This document shows, one piece after another, positions 23,794 to 31,944 of a DNA stretch of 55,467 bases. The notes under the pieces were generated by a model. That model was given only the letters and a program-made list of their open reading frames with translations. It searched no databases and was not told the origin of the DNA. Within the stretch, counting starts at the first letter, position 1. Each line of letters begins with the position of its first letter. Position numbers and translations under genes: made by a program. Source of the stretch: Candidatus Enterococcus murrayae (GTDB lineage Bacteria; Bacillota; Bacilli; Lactobacillales; Enterococcaceae); NCBI RefSeq assembly GCF_017315985.1, contig NZ_JAFLVR010000030.1, positions 71,997 through 127,463 of the forward strand, read 5' to 3'.

Positions 23794-24410
23794 TGATTGA
23801 TAATCTGATGCAATACTTAAGTGAAAACTCTTCGTACTTGATTACACAATTTGGTGTGCATGTCTATATCTCGGTGATTGGTGTTGTATTGACCTTCTTG
23901 ATTGGATTTCCATTGGGAATCGTATTGTCTGAGCGGCAAAAGCTTTCTGATATCGTGATCGGAATTATCAATGTGATTCAAACGATCCCTTCGATCGCGA
24001 TGCTGACCGTCCTTTTGATTTTGATGGGATTGGGGCAAAATACAGTCGTTGCGACAGTGGTTCTCTATTCTTTGCTGCCGATCGTTAAAAATACCTATGT
24101 TGGGCTGATCAATGTCGATCCGATGTATGTCGATAGTGCCAAAGGAATCGGCATGAATCGTTATCAGATTCTCTATATGATCAAAATCCCGCTGGCGCTG
24201 CCGGTGATTTTAGCTGGTGTGCGAAATGCACTGGTAATTTCAGTGGGTATCACGACAATTGGTTCGTTTGTAGGGGCTGGTGGAGTCGGCGATGTGATCT
24301 TGCGGGGAATCGCGATCACTGACGGCGGTCCGATTATTATTGTTGGTGCCGTTTTGTGTGCCTTTATTGCGATGATGATGGATTGGCTGTTTGATTGGAT
24401 CATGAAATAG
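23793..24410 (+). CDS. ABC transporter permease, OpuCD-like
   Basis: A 205-aa permease with about six TM helices and the motif YVDSAKGIGMNRYQILYMIKIPLALPVILAGV. Last gene of the transporter set. It ends at a bidirectional terminator shared with the convergent RpiR gene, so the downstream oxidase genes need their own promoter. Confidence 0.92.
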   Translation: MIDNLMQYLSENSSYLITQFGVHVYISVIGVVLTFLIGFPLGIVLSERQKLSDIVIGIINVIQTIPSIAMLTVLLILMGLGQNTVVATVVLYSLLPIVKNTYVGLINVDPMYVDSAKGIGMNRYQILYMIKIPLALPVILAGVRNALVISVGITTIGSFVGAGGVGDVILRGIAITDGGPIIIVGAVLCAFIAMMMDWLFDWIMK

Positions 24411-24429
24411 CTGATTGATCGTGAAAAAT

Positions 24430-24468
24430 GAAGAAGACCTCTGCGATTTTATTCGCGGAGGTCTTCTT
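24430..24468. terminator. bidirectional intrinsic terminator
   Basis: AAGAAGACCTC-t-GCGA pairs with TCGC-g-GAGGTCTTCTT. It overlaps the last codons of the rpiR-type gene. Confidence 0.9.
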
Positions 24469-25162
24469 GCATTAGTTTACGGATAACTTCTTCGATGTAC
24501 ATCAACAGGATTGTCCGCGTTTTTTCATGGGATTTCAAGTGCTCGTCTTGGTGTGATTTTGTCAAAAAGATGATTTCACTGGCATCCAGAGATAGGTTTG
24601 TGTTCAGCTCCTCCATTACCAGCAGGGATTTTGCTTGATGCTTTTTGGCTTCCTCGAACAGCGGATCGAAGTTGGCGAACTTCCCAGCAACTGAAAAGAT
24701 CAGCAGCAGGGAGTCTTTTGTCAGAAGGTCAGGAATCAGGGAAGGCTGACTTACACGAATGACATTTTTGTTTAAGGTGAAGTTCAGCTTGTATTCAAAG
24801 TATTCCATGCAAAAGCTTGTCGGGCCATACCCAAAAAGCAAAATTTTTTCTGACTGCTGGATCAGGTCAGCTAAATAATCAACGGTTGATTCATCAAAAT
24901 TTTCAATGAACTCTTTGATGCGGGCAAACTCACTGTTCAACTTTTTTTGCTTGACTAATTCTTTGCCTGTCAAAAAGCGGGAGTATTCCTTATAGCCGGA
25001 AAAGCCCATTTTTTTGACCAGCTTTGAGACCTTTGAGGGAGAGACCTCTGTCAGCTTCGCGGCTTCAGTGATTGTTAAGCTTGGATTTTCTTGGCTTTCC
25101 TTCAACAAGCGATTATGGATGGTTATTTCTAAATCGTTTAAACGATCCAATTGTATTTTCAT
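24449..25162 (-). CDS. MurR/RpiR-family regulator with SIS domain
   Basis: A 237-aa regulator: N-terminal HTH_6 (LTITEAAKLTEVSPSKVSKLVKKMGFSGYKEY, residues 28-60) and a C-terminal SIS domain (ILLFGYGPTSFCMEYFEYKL, LLLIFSVAGKFANF) that binds phosphosugars. It is divergent from the FAD-oxidase operon and convergent with the ABC transporter. The 216-nt promoter region between it and 25379 also carries a cre-like box. It likely represses or activates the oxidase-Etf-SDR-kinase part of the pathway, giving a second control besides GlpP. Confidence 0.88.
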   Translation of the reverse strand: MKIQLDRLNDLEITIHNRLLKESQENPSLTITEAAKLTEVSPSKVSKLVKKMGFSGYKEYSRFLTGKELVKQKKLNSEFARIKEFIENFDESTVDYLADLIQQSEKILLFGYGPTSFCMEYFEYKLNFTLNKNVIRVSQPSLIPDLLTKDSLLLIFSVAGKFANFDPLFEEAKKHQAKSLLVMEELNTNLSLDASEIIFLTKSHQDEHLKSHEKTRTILLMYIEEVIRKLMQEDLRE

Positions 25163-25324
25163 AGGACTGCCTCCTTATTTTCAGTATTTTATCTTGAATT
25201 CAGAATAGCATAGCCAGAATCTAAAAAGCAAACATATTATGGAAAATTTTCCATAAAGGGTAAAAAAGATGGAATAAAATAGAAAATTTAATCAAATTTT
25301 AATGTAAAACGAGAATGAACCCTT

Positions 25325-25352
25325 TATACTGAACTCAGGAAAAGCGCTTTCG
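25325..25352 (+). promoter_or_regulatory. -10 box and cre-like site before the FAD-oxidase operon
   Basis: TATACT (25325-25330) is followed by GAAAAGCGCTTTCG (25339-25352), which keeps the palindromic core AAAGCGCTTT of cre boxes but lacks the outer TG. Its place just after the start site fits CcpA road-block repression. The -35 box is poor, so an activator may be needed. Confidence 0.6.
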
Positions 25353-25378
25353 AAAAAAAGATGAATGGAGTTAATGGA

Positions 25379-26866
25379 ATGAATTCTGAAACATTGGTGA
25401 AAGAAGCAATCATTAAGGACGTGAAAAAGATCGTCTCTGAGGAGCAGGTAGTAACAGATCATGCAACATTATATGATGCTGCCTCTGACCGCTATCGTAA
25501 ATATATGAAAGCTAAAGGGGTTCTAGACAATCCGCTGCCGACTGCAGTCGTTTATCCCGACAATGCAGAAGAAGTTAAAGAACTGTTGATGTATTGTAAC
25601 GAAAATGACATCAACGTTATTCCTCGAAGTGGTCAGACCGCAACTGAAGGCGGTTTGGAAAACTGGAAAGATTTGGCATTAGTGATCGACGGTTCTCATA
25701 TGAACAAGATTTTGAAAATCGATCCTTACAACATGCAGGCAACTGTTCAAGCAGGGGTTCCTTTACAGGCTTTAGAAGATGAGCTTAGAAAAATCGGCTA
25801 TACCACAGGTCATTCGCCGCAATCAAAACCGATCGCACAATACGGCGGCTTGGTCGCGACTCGTTCAATCGGACAATTTTCAACTTTATACGGCGGCATC
25901 GAGGATATGGTGGTAGGGCTTGAATGCGTCTTCCCAAATGGTCATATCTCTCGTATCAAAAATATCTCTCGCCGTGCAGGCGGTCCTGATATTCGCCACA
26001 TTGTGATTGGAAATGAAGGAACGCTTTGCTATATCACAGAAGTCACAGTGAAAATCTTTAAATATTATCCAGATAATAATAAATTCTTTGGTTATCTAGT
26101 GAATGATGTAGAAGATGGAGTGAAGATTCTTCGCGAAGTAATGGTAAACGGCTATCGTCCATCGGTTGCCCGGACCTATTCACCAGAGGATGCGCGCCAG
26201 CACTTCTATCATTTCTACGAAGGCAAATGTGTCTTGATTTTCATGGCGGAAGGCCCGGAAGGAATCGTTGAAGCAACAGGCAAGGGAATCGAAGAAGCGG
26301 TCGAGAAATTTAAAGAAGGTATCGTGAAGCAAGTAGATTCTCAATTAATTGAAAACTGGTTTAACCAATTAAACTGGACACAGCAAACGATTGATGACGA
26401 AATTCAAGGCATGATTGATAATGACAAGCACGATGGCTATACAACAGAAGTTTCTGCAGACTGGGAAACCATCACAAAAATTTATAACAACGTCATTGAC
26501 AGAATTCGCAACGAGTTTCCTCGTGCCGAGGATTTAACTATGCTGGGTGGTCATTCTTCTCACAGCTACTTAAACGGAACGAACATGTACTTCGTCTACA
26601 ACTACGACATCAATTGTGAGCCAGAAGATGAAATGAAGATCTATCATCATCCGATCCAAGCGATCATTGTAGAAGAAACGCTGAAATTAGGCGGATCGAT
26701 GTGTCACCATCACGGAATTGGGAAATATCGTAACGAATGGACCAAAGAAGAGCACCAATCAGCCTATTACATGCTGGAAAGCTTGAAAGAAGTCTTTGAT
26801 CCGAAGGGTGTTATGAGCTTCGGAAATATCTATCCAGTTCAAGAAGGCTTGAAGTATCAAAAATAA
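25379..26866 (+). CDS. FAD-binding oxidase, AGPS/GlcD-like
   Basis: A 495-aa flavoprotein of the vanillyl-alcohol-oxidase fold. The FAD_binding_4 part spans about residues 40-220 (PTAVVYPDNAEEVKELLMYC, IPRSGQTATEGG, MQATVQAGVPLQALEDELRK, GGLVATRSIGQFSTLYGGIE). The C-terminal part ends with SMCHHHGIGKYR, the HHH motif seen in alkyl-DHAP synthase-like members, and FDPKGVMSFGNIYP. In the GlcD/LctD branch such enzymes oxidise 2-hydroxyacids with EtfAB as partner; AGPS acts on DHAP esters. The etfB and etfA genes follow at once, so it probably delivers electrons to Etf. I chose the second ATG, 8 nt after GGAG. Substrate unknown. Confidence 0.88.
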   Translation: MNSETLVKEAIIKDVKKIVSEEQVVTDHATLYDAASDRYRKYMKAKGVLDNPLPTAVVYPDNAEEVKELLMYCNENDINVIPRSGQTATEGGLENWKDLALVIDGSHMNKILKIDPYNMQATVQAGVPLQALEDELRKIGYTTGHSPQSKPIAQYGGLVATRSIGQFSTLYGGIEDMVVGLECVFPNGHISRIKNISRRAGGPDIRHIVIGNEGTLCYITEVTVKIFKYYPDNNKFFGYLVNDVEDGVKILREVMVNGYRPSVARTYSPEDARQHFYHFYEGKCVLIFMAEGPEGIVEATGKGIEEAVEKFKEGIVKQVDSQLIENWFNQLNWTQQTIDDEIQGMIDNDKHDGYTTEVSADWETITKIYNNVIDRIRNEFPRAEDLTMLGGHSSHSYLNGTNMYFVYNYDINCEPEDEMKIYHHPIQAIIVEETLKLGGSMCHHHGIGKYRNEWTKEEHQSAYYMLESLKEVFDPKGVMSFGNIYPVQEGLKYQK

Positions 26867-26877
26867 TTATCTGATTC

Positions 26878-26908
26878 CTTCAAGGGCGAACACTCGTCCT
26901 TGAAGGGA
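26878..26908 (+). other. intercistronic stem-loop before etfB
   Basis: CCTTCAAGGGCG pairs with CGTCCTTGAAGG (G-T pair inside), with no T-tract. It probably stabilises or separates the oxidase and etf mRNAs rather than ending transcription. Confidence 0.5.
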
Positions 26909-26931
26909 GTGAAGTGATAGGAAGGGCAAGT

Positions 26932-27720
26932 ATGAAAATCATTTGCTTAGTCAAATACGTTCCAGATACGGAAAAATTTGAATATGATTATGAAACAGAC
27001 AAGATCAATCGTGAAGCTTCTCGTCTGATTCTAAATCCAGATGATAGGAATGCGGCGGCTTTCGCCATGAGGTATAAAAAGCAGAACCCTGCTGCTTATG
27101 TCGAAGTCGTTACTATGGGACCGATGAAGCTGGAAGAGCCGATGAAGGATTTTGTCCGACTGGGTGCGGATCACGCGACATTGATCAGTGATCGCCGTTT
27201 TGCCGGCAGTGATTCGTTGGCAACGAGTCGAATTTTATCCAGCTATCTTTCCTCCCAGAACTATGATTTGCTGCTTACCGGTACCCATACTTTAGATGGC
27301 GGAACCGGCCATGTTGGACCGCAGATCGCAGAAACGATGGGAATCAATCAATTTTCGAATATTGTCGCGATCAAAGAAGCAACGCCGGAGTATTCGATCG
27401 TTGAGGCATTGCAAGAGGAAAAAATGTATCGCCTGAAAATCGATAATCCCAGCGTATTGAGTGTCACTCATCAAATGAATTTGCGTCTAGGATTTGTAAG
27501 GTATGAAAATATCGGGAGAAATGTGGATGACCAATTTACCTTGGTAACGAATGAGGAGCTGCAGTTACCAGCGGAACAAATTGGCGGCAAGGGCTCACCA
27601 ACCAAGGTGAAAAAAAATGTCGTTGTAAAAAGAGAACAGGTGGAACACAAAGTGGTGAAGGTCGACGATGAAGGCATCGACGAAGTGGTTCATTTTCTAA
27701 AAGAAAAGGGGTACTTGTAA
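26932..27720 (+). CDS. etfB: electron transfer flavoprotein subunit beta
   Basis: A 262-aa EtfB: MKIICLVKYVPDTEKFEYD at the N-terminus, ILNPDDRNAAAFAMRYK, VVTMGPMKLEEPMKDFVRLGADHATLISDRRFAGSDSLATS, and LLTGTHTLDGGTGHVGPQIAE. The FAGSDSLATS segment (usually FAGSDTLATS) is typical of EtfB proteins paired with FAD-containing dehydrogenases in anaerobes, including bifurcating ones. GGAAGG precedes the chosen ATG. Its stop overlaps the start of etfA. Confidence 0.93.
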   Translation: MKIICLVKYVPDTEKFEYDYETDKINREASRLILNPDDRNAAAFAMRYKKQNPAAYVEVVTMGPMKLEEPMKDFVRLGADHATLISDRRFAGSDSLATSRILSSYLSSQNYDLLLTGTHTLDGGTGHVGPQIAETMGINQFSNIVAIKEATPEYSIVEALQEEKMYRLKIDNPSVLSVTHQMNLRLGFVRYENIGRNVDDQFTLVTNEELQLPAEQIGGKGSPTKVKKNVVVKREQVEHKVVKVDDEGIDEVVHFLKEKGYL

Positions 27721-28646
27721 TGTTTAAAGGACTCATTCTGATAGATAACGATCAAATCGATTATTCATTAGATTTGATGGATGTAGTCAATCGTTTAGCT
27801 GGCGAAGAAGAGACCTTCGTTTATGGTTTAGGGATCAATTTGACTGAAAAAGTAAAAGGACTTGATGCAGTGATCAATGTTGAGGCTCCGGCGATCCATT
27901 CAAAGGACAGTCGCGTATTAACAGATATCATTGAACAGGTTCACAGGAAGTATCAGTTTGACAGTATAATCATTCTAGCAACAGAGTTTGGGCGAATGGT
28001 GGCGCCACGATTAGCGATGCGGCTTGAGGTAGGATTAGTGGCTGATATTACGGATATTCACGTCGACAAACGCGGCAAGAAACTGGTACGTCCGGCTTTT
28101 TCAGGCAATATTATGGCAAGTATCGTGTGCGAATCATCACCAATCATGGCCAGTGTCCATCCGAATGTCTTTCATGGGGAGCATCTGACTAAAGAACCAG
28201 AGTATATTGATTTTATTCCAGAAGAATTGAAAGCGTCATCAATTGAAGTGTTGGAGATCGTGGAGAGTGAACAAAACGGTGTCGATATTCGTGAGGCAGA
28301 GGTGATCGTTTCGGCGGGCGGCGGTTTTACGCAGCCGATTGAGCAATTGCAGGATTTGGCGGATGAGCTGAAGGGTGTTGTAGCAGTATCGAAGCAGCTG
28401 GTTGATCGAAAAAAAGCACCTAGGGAGATTCAGGTAGGGCAATCAGGTAAAACAGTCAGTCCTGATCTTTATCTGGCACTAGGAATTTACGGATCGACTC
28501 AACATATCGAAGGATTAAAAAATGTAAAAGAGGTCATTTCGGTGAATACAGATCTTGGTGCACCGATGAATTATTTAGCTAGTATCGTCGTCCATGGCGA
28601 TGCGGCAGAATTTGCAAGGAAGCTGAGCAGCAAACTTAAGGAATAG
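27720..28646 (+). CDS. etfA: electron transfer flavoprotein subunit alpha
   Basis: A 308-aa EtfA. The N-terminal part (residues 1-180) is the alpha/beta domain with IDNDQIDYSLDLMDVV and AGEEETFVYGL. The C-terminal FAD domain has VSAGGGFTQPIEQLQDLADE, AVSKQLVDRKKAPREIQVGQ, TVSPDLYLALGIYGSTQHIE and SVNTDLGAPMNYLA. The SGAIQH motif reads YGSTQH here, a departure next to the flavin. Translationally coupled to etfB. It should form the heterodimer that takes electrons from the oxidase. Confidence 0.93.
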   Translation: MFKGLILIDNDQIDYSLDLMDVVNRLAGEEETFVYGLGINLTEKVKGLDAVINVEAPAIHSKDSRVLTDIIEQVHRKYQFDSIIILATEFGRMVAPRLAMRLEVGLVADITDIHVDKRGKKLVRPAFSGNIMASIVCESSPIMASVHPNVFHGEHLTKEPEYIDFIPEELKASSIEVLEIVESEQNGVDIREAEVIVSAGGGFTQPIEQLQDLADELKGVVAVSKQLVDRKKAPREIQVGQSGKTVSPDLYLALGIYGSTQHIEGLKNVKEVISVNTDLGAPMNYLASIVVHGDAAEFARKLSSKLKE

Positions 28647-28687
28647 CCCAAGACGGGTAAAAAAATAAAAGAAAAGAAGGTAGAAAA

Positions 28688-29464
28688 ATGGAAATCAAAG
28701 ACTTTAAAATGGATATGTTTCACATCAAAGGCAAAAACGCGATCGTAACAGGCGGGAATACTGGCTTAGGACAAGCTTTTTCATTGGCTTTAGCAGAAGC
28801 AGGAGCGAATATTTTCATGCCGTCGATCATGCCTGATGATCCAGAATTTAACGCAGTTTTAGCAGAACGCGGAGCAAAAACGGCTTATATGGAAGCGGAC
28901 ATCACAAAAGATGGCGTATGCCAGGAAGTGGTAGAAAAATGTGTCGCTGAATTTGGTTCGGTTGATATTTTAGTAAACTGTGCAGGCATTTGCCCATGTG
29001 ATGATGTAGTGAGCTATGGCCGCGATAAATGGGATCCAACAATCAACATCAATCTAACTGCAGCCTTTGATATGAGTCACGAAGCCGCAAAAGTAATGAT
29101 CCCTCAAAAGAGCGGGAAAATCATCAACATTTGTTCTATGTTCTCTTTCTTGGGCGGACAATGGGCACCCGCTTATGCAGCGTCTAAGCATGGCTTGGCT
29201 GGGTTAACGAAAGCGTACTGTGATGAGTTAGCGCAATACAATATTCAAGTGAACGGAATCGCACCAGGATACTTCAAGACCCATGCAGCAAAAGCATCCA
29301 TTGAAGACCCAGAACGCAGCAAATGGATCGTTGATCATACACCAGAAGGACGTTGGGGCGATGTAGCAGATTTGATGGGAGCAACAGCCTTCTTAGCATC
29401 AGAAGCGTCACACTTTGTTAACGGACATATCTTGGCAGTCGACGGTGGATTCTTAGTCCGTTAG
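28688..29464 (+). CDS. SDR-family oxidoreductase, KduD-like
   Basis: A 258-aa dehydrogenase with a complete active site: TGGNTGLG at 21-28, NCAG at 97-100, Ser150, Tyr163 and Lys167 (YAASK). It resembles 2-deoxy-D-gluconate or gluconate dehydrogenases that interconvert a secondary alcohol and a ketone. It is the paralogue of the gene at 20278. Same transcript as etfA and the kinase. GAAAAGAAGG precedes the start. Confidence 0.93.
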   Translation: MEIKDFKMDMFHIKGKNAIVTGGNTGLGQAFSLALAEAGANIFMPSIMPDDPEFNAVLAERGAKTAYMEADITKDGVCQEVVEKCVAEFGSVDILVNCAGICPCDDVVSYGRDKWDPTININLTAAFDMSHEAAKVMIPQKSGKIINICSMFSFLGGQWAPAYAASKHGLAGLTKAYCDELAQYNIQVNGIAPGYFKTHAAKASIEDPERSKWIVDHTPEGRWGDVADLMGATAFLASEASHFVNGHILAVDGGFLVR

Positions 29465-29504
29465 TTCGCCTATTATTATAGAAGAAAAATATCAAGGAGA
29501 GACT

Positions 29505-30950
29505 ATGGAGAAGAAATATATTGTCGGGATTGACGGCGGAAGCCAAAGTACGAAAATCGTCATTTTTGATCTAGAAGGAAATATTGTAGGCGAGGGCAAA
29601 GAGGCGTTGCGTCCGATGCATTTAGGCGAGGATGTCGTCGTGGAACACCCAGGTGATGATTTGTGGGATTCGCTATGCGTTGCAGCGAATAAAGCGATGG
29701 ATGAGTTTGGCGTACGTAAAGAAAATATCGTAGGGATCGGGCTGGGATTTATCCGCTGCTGCCGTGTGCTATTGAAAAAGGACGGTACATTGGCTCAGCC
29801 GGTAATCAGCTGGATGGACAAGCGGACCTCAACACCTTATGTTCATGATAATCCGGATGTTCAATATGTGACATCGACCAGCGGGTATATCACTCATCGA
29901 TTAACGGGTGAGTTCAAAGATAATATTGGCAACAACTTTGGTCAATGGCCGGTTGATTATGAGTCATGGGACTGGTCGACTAATGAGGAAGTGCTAAAGC
30001 AATACAACTTACCAGAAGACATGTTGTTTGAAGCAGTCAAGCCTGGCGAACAGCTGGGGACCATTACGAAAGAAGCAAGCGAAAAGACTGGATTTCCTGA
30101 AGGGCTGCCGGTGTTCGCGACGACCAGTGATAAAGCGGTTGAAGCGTTAGGTGCAGGCCTGATCCAGGATACGAGCGCTGTCGTTTCTTTAGGAACGTAT
30201 ATTTGCAGTATGATGATGGGCAAGCAAATGCCGCCTAGCGATGCTGTGAATTATTGGGGAATCCTGTCATCGATGCCTGGTCGTTATATCTATGAAGGCT
30301 ATGGGATTCGCCGCGGGATGTGGACTGTTTCTTGGTTCAAAGATCTTTTGGGCGAAAAAATCAGTATTCGTTCTAACTACCAAGGGATTAGTGAAGAGGA
30401 ATATTTAAATGAGCAAGCGGCTAATATTCCAGCCGGAAGTGATGGCTTGATGACGAAATTGGATTGGTTAGCCAATCCTTGGGAACCATTTAAGCGCGGC
30501 GTAATGATCGGCTTTAATGCTCATCATGATTATCGTTATCTCTATCGTTCGATTCTGGAAGGAATCGCTTATACGATGAAAAATAATGTCACGAAAATGA
30601 CGGATGAAATGGGGCACCCAATCGATGAGGTTATCGTTACCGGTGGGGGTTCCAATAGTGACCTGTTGATGCAGATTTTTGCGGATGTCTTTAATTTGCC
30701 AATCAAGAGAAACGTTGTCAACGGAAGTGCCAGTGTCGGAGCTGCAATCAACGCTGCAGTTGGTTTAGGGATTTATGAATCGTATGAAGAGGCCGTTGAA
30801 AAAATGGTTAAAGTGAAAGATGTCTTCACACCAGAGCCAGAAAACGTGGCAATCTATCAACGGTTGAATGAAGAAGTTTATCAAAGCTTGACAGACTACA
30901 CTGACGAGGTCCTAAAAAAGACGCACAATATATTGCATCCAGAAGGATAA
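29505..30950 (+). CDS. FGGY-family carbohydrate kinase
   Basis: A 481-aa sugar kinase. N-terminal phosphate loop IVGIDGGSQSTKIVIFD, the acceptor region FGQWPVDYESWDWS, and the C-terminal ATP-binding ILEGIAYTMKNN and VIVTGGGSNSDLLMQIFADV. It is closest in type to xylulose/ribulose or polyol kinases, but the substrate is not decided by eye. AAGGAGAG precedes the start. It ends the operon at a strong terminator. With GlpP control, a phosphorylated polyol or keto-sugar as product would close the regulatory loop. Confidence 0.9.
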   Translation: MEKKYIVGIDGGSQSTKIVIFDLEGNIVGEGKEALRPMHLGEDVVVEHPGDDLWDSLCVAANKAMDEFGVRKENIVGIGLGFIRCCRVLLKKDGTLAQPVISWMDKRTSTPYVHDNPDVQYVTSTSGYITHRLTGEFKDNIGNNFGQWPVDYESWDWSTNEEVLKQYNLPEDMLFEAVKPGEQLGTITKEASEKTGFPEGLPVFATTSDKAVEALGAGLIQDTSAVVSLGTYICSMMMGKQMPPSDAVNYWGILSSMPGRYIYEGYGIRRGMWTVSWFKDLLGEKISIRSNYQGISEEEYLNEQAANIPAGSDGLMTKLDWLANPWEPFKRGVMIGFNAHHDYRYLYRSILEGIAYTMKNNVTKMTDEMGHPIDEVIVTGGGSNSDLLMQIFADVFNLPIKRNVVNGSASVGAAINAAVGLGIYESYEEAVEKMVKVKDVFTPEPENVAIYQRLNEEVYQSLTDYTDEVLKKTHNILHPEG

Positions 30951-30972
30951 TTAAAGCATTATTGATAGTAGG

Positions 30973-31006
30973 AAGTCGCTCCAGACTTAAATGGAGCGGC
31001 TTTTTT
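30973..31006 (+). terminator. intrinsic terminator after the kinase
   Basis: AAGTCGCTCCA pairs with TGGAGCGGCTT, then T. Confidence 0.9.
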
Positions 31007-31165
31007 AGTGTAATTTTTCGTTTTTTTCGAAAAATGTACGCCTTAAAATGAACTAGCTTCGGTCAGCAGGATCTCGACATTGGATAGGCAGATAATTGAT
31101 ACTTGTATATAATAGAAGTAATGAGAAGAAACATGGCCGATCTGCTAAAGAAAAGAGGGACTTGC

Positions 31166-31852
31166 ATGAAAGTATTGATCATTGATGACGATCCAGCGAT
31201 ATGTTCGATGTTAAAAAAGGTGATGGAAAAAAATAGCTGGGAATGTATAGTTGCCTATGATGGACTTGCGGGGATCGATTATTTAGAAAAAGAGTCCTTT
31301 GACTTGGTTTTTCTGGATCTGAACTTGCCGTATAAAAGCGGCGATTCCGTCTTAGTGAAGCTGCGGACGTTTTCGGATGTGCCGGTGATCATTATTTCAG
31401 CTAAAGAGCTGGTGACTACCAAAGTCGATCTGCTGAAAATCGGTGCTGATGATTATGTGACGAAGCCTTTTGATATTGATGAGCTGACAGCACGAGCGGA
31501 GGCAGTACTAAGAAGAAATACCCCGATCAAAAAGGAAACTTTCGCAGAATTGCGGCATGGACAGCTAACTCTGAACCGCGAGGAGCGCAGAGCCGTTTTG
31601 AATCAGCAGGAGTTGCAATTAACTAGTACCGAGTTTGAAATACTAGCATTATTAATGCTGCATCCAAATAAGGTTTTTTCAAAGCAAAATATTTTTGAAA
31701 GCGTTTGGCAGGATCTATACCGCGATGATGGTCATACGATCAATGTGCATGTCAGTTCGTTGCGAACCAAGCTTGCGGCTATTGCTCCAGAAAGTGAATA
31801 CATTGAAACAGTGTGGGGCGTGGGCTACCGATTAGGCAGACTGGAATCTTGA
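31166..31852 (+). CDS. OmpR-family response regulator
   Basis: A 228-aa regulator: receiver domain (MKVLIIDDDPAICSML, phospho-acceptor Asp in VFLDLNLPYKSG, conserved Lys in DDYVTKPFD) and C-terminal winged helix (LTSTEFEILALLMLHPNKVF, RDDGHTINVHVSSLRTKL, IETVWGVGYRL). I begin at the ATG after AGAGGGAC. The gene precedes an ABC exporter and the histidine kinase. TTGA-repeat operators lie at its 3' end and before the small membrane gene at 34653. Confidence 0.93.
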   Translation: MKVLIIDDDPAICSMLKKVMEKNSWECIVAYDGLAGIDYLEKESFDLVFLDLNLPYKSGDSVLVKLRTFSDVPVIIISAKELVTTKVDLLKIGADDYVTKPFDIDELTARAEAVLRRNTPIKKETFAELRHGQLTLNREERRAVLNQQELQLTSTEFEILALLMLHPNKVFSKQNIFESVWQDLYRDDGHTINVHVSSLRTKLAAIAPESEYIETVWGVGYRLGRLES

Positions 31853-31903
31853 TAGATTCTTGACAATTTCACTGAGCCTTTCTTGACACCTCATAACTAA
31901 AAT
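31849..31903 (+). promoter_or_regulatory. TTGA-repeat operator and promoter of the ABC exporter
   Basis: TTGATAGATTC at 31849, TTGACAATTTC at 31860, a degenerate CTGAGCCTTTC at 31872, and TTGACACCTCA at 31883. The last repeat is 9 nt before the -10 TAAAAT (31898-31903), so a bound regulator would replace the -35 contact. OmpR-type regulators bind direct repeats of this period. The array starts inside the last codons of the response regulator. Confidence 0.7.
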
Positions 31904-31944
31904 GAACGATAGAAACAAATCATTTAGCAAAGGATAGACAGCTT

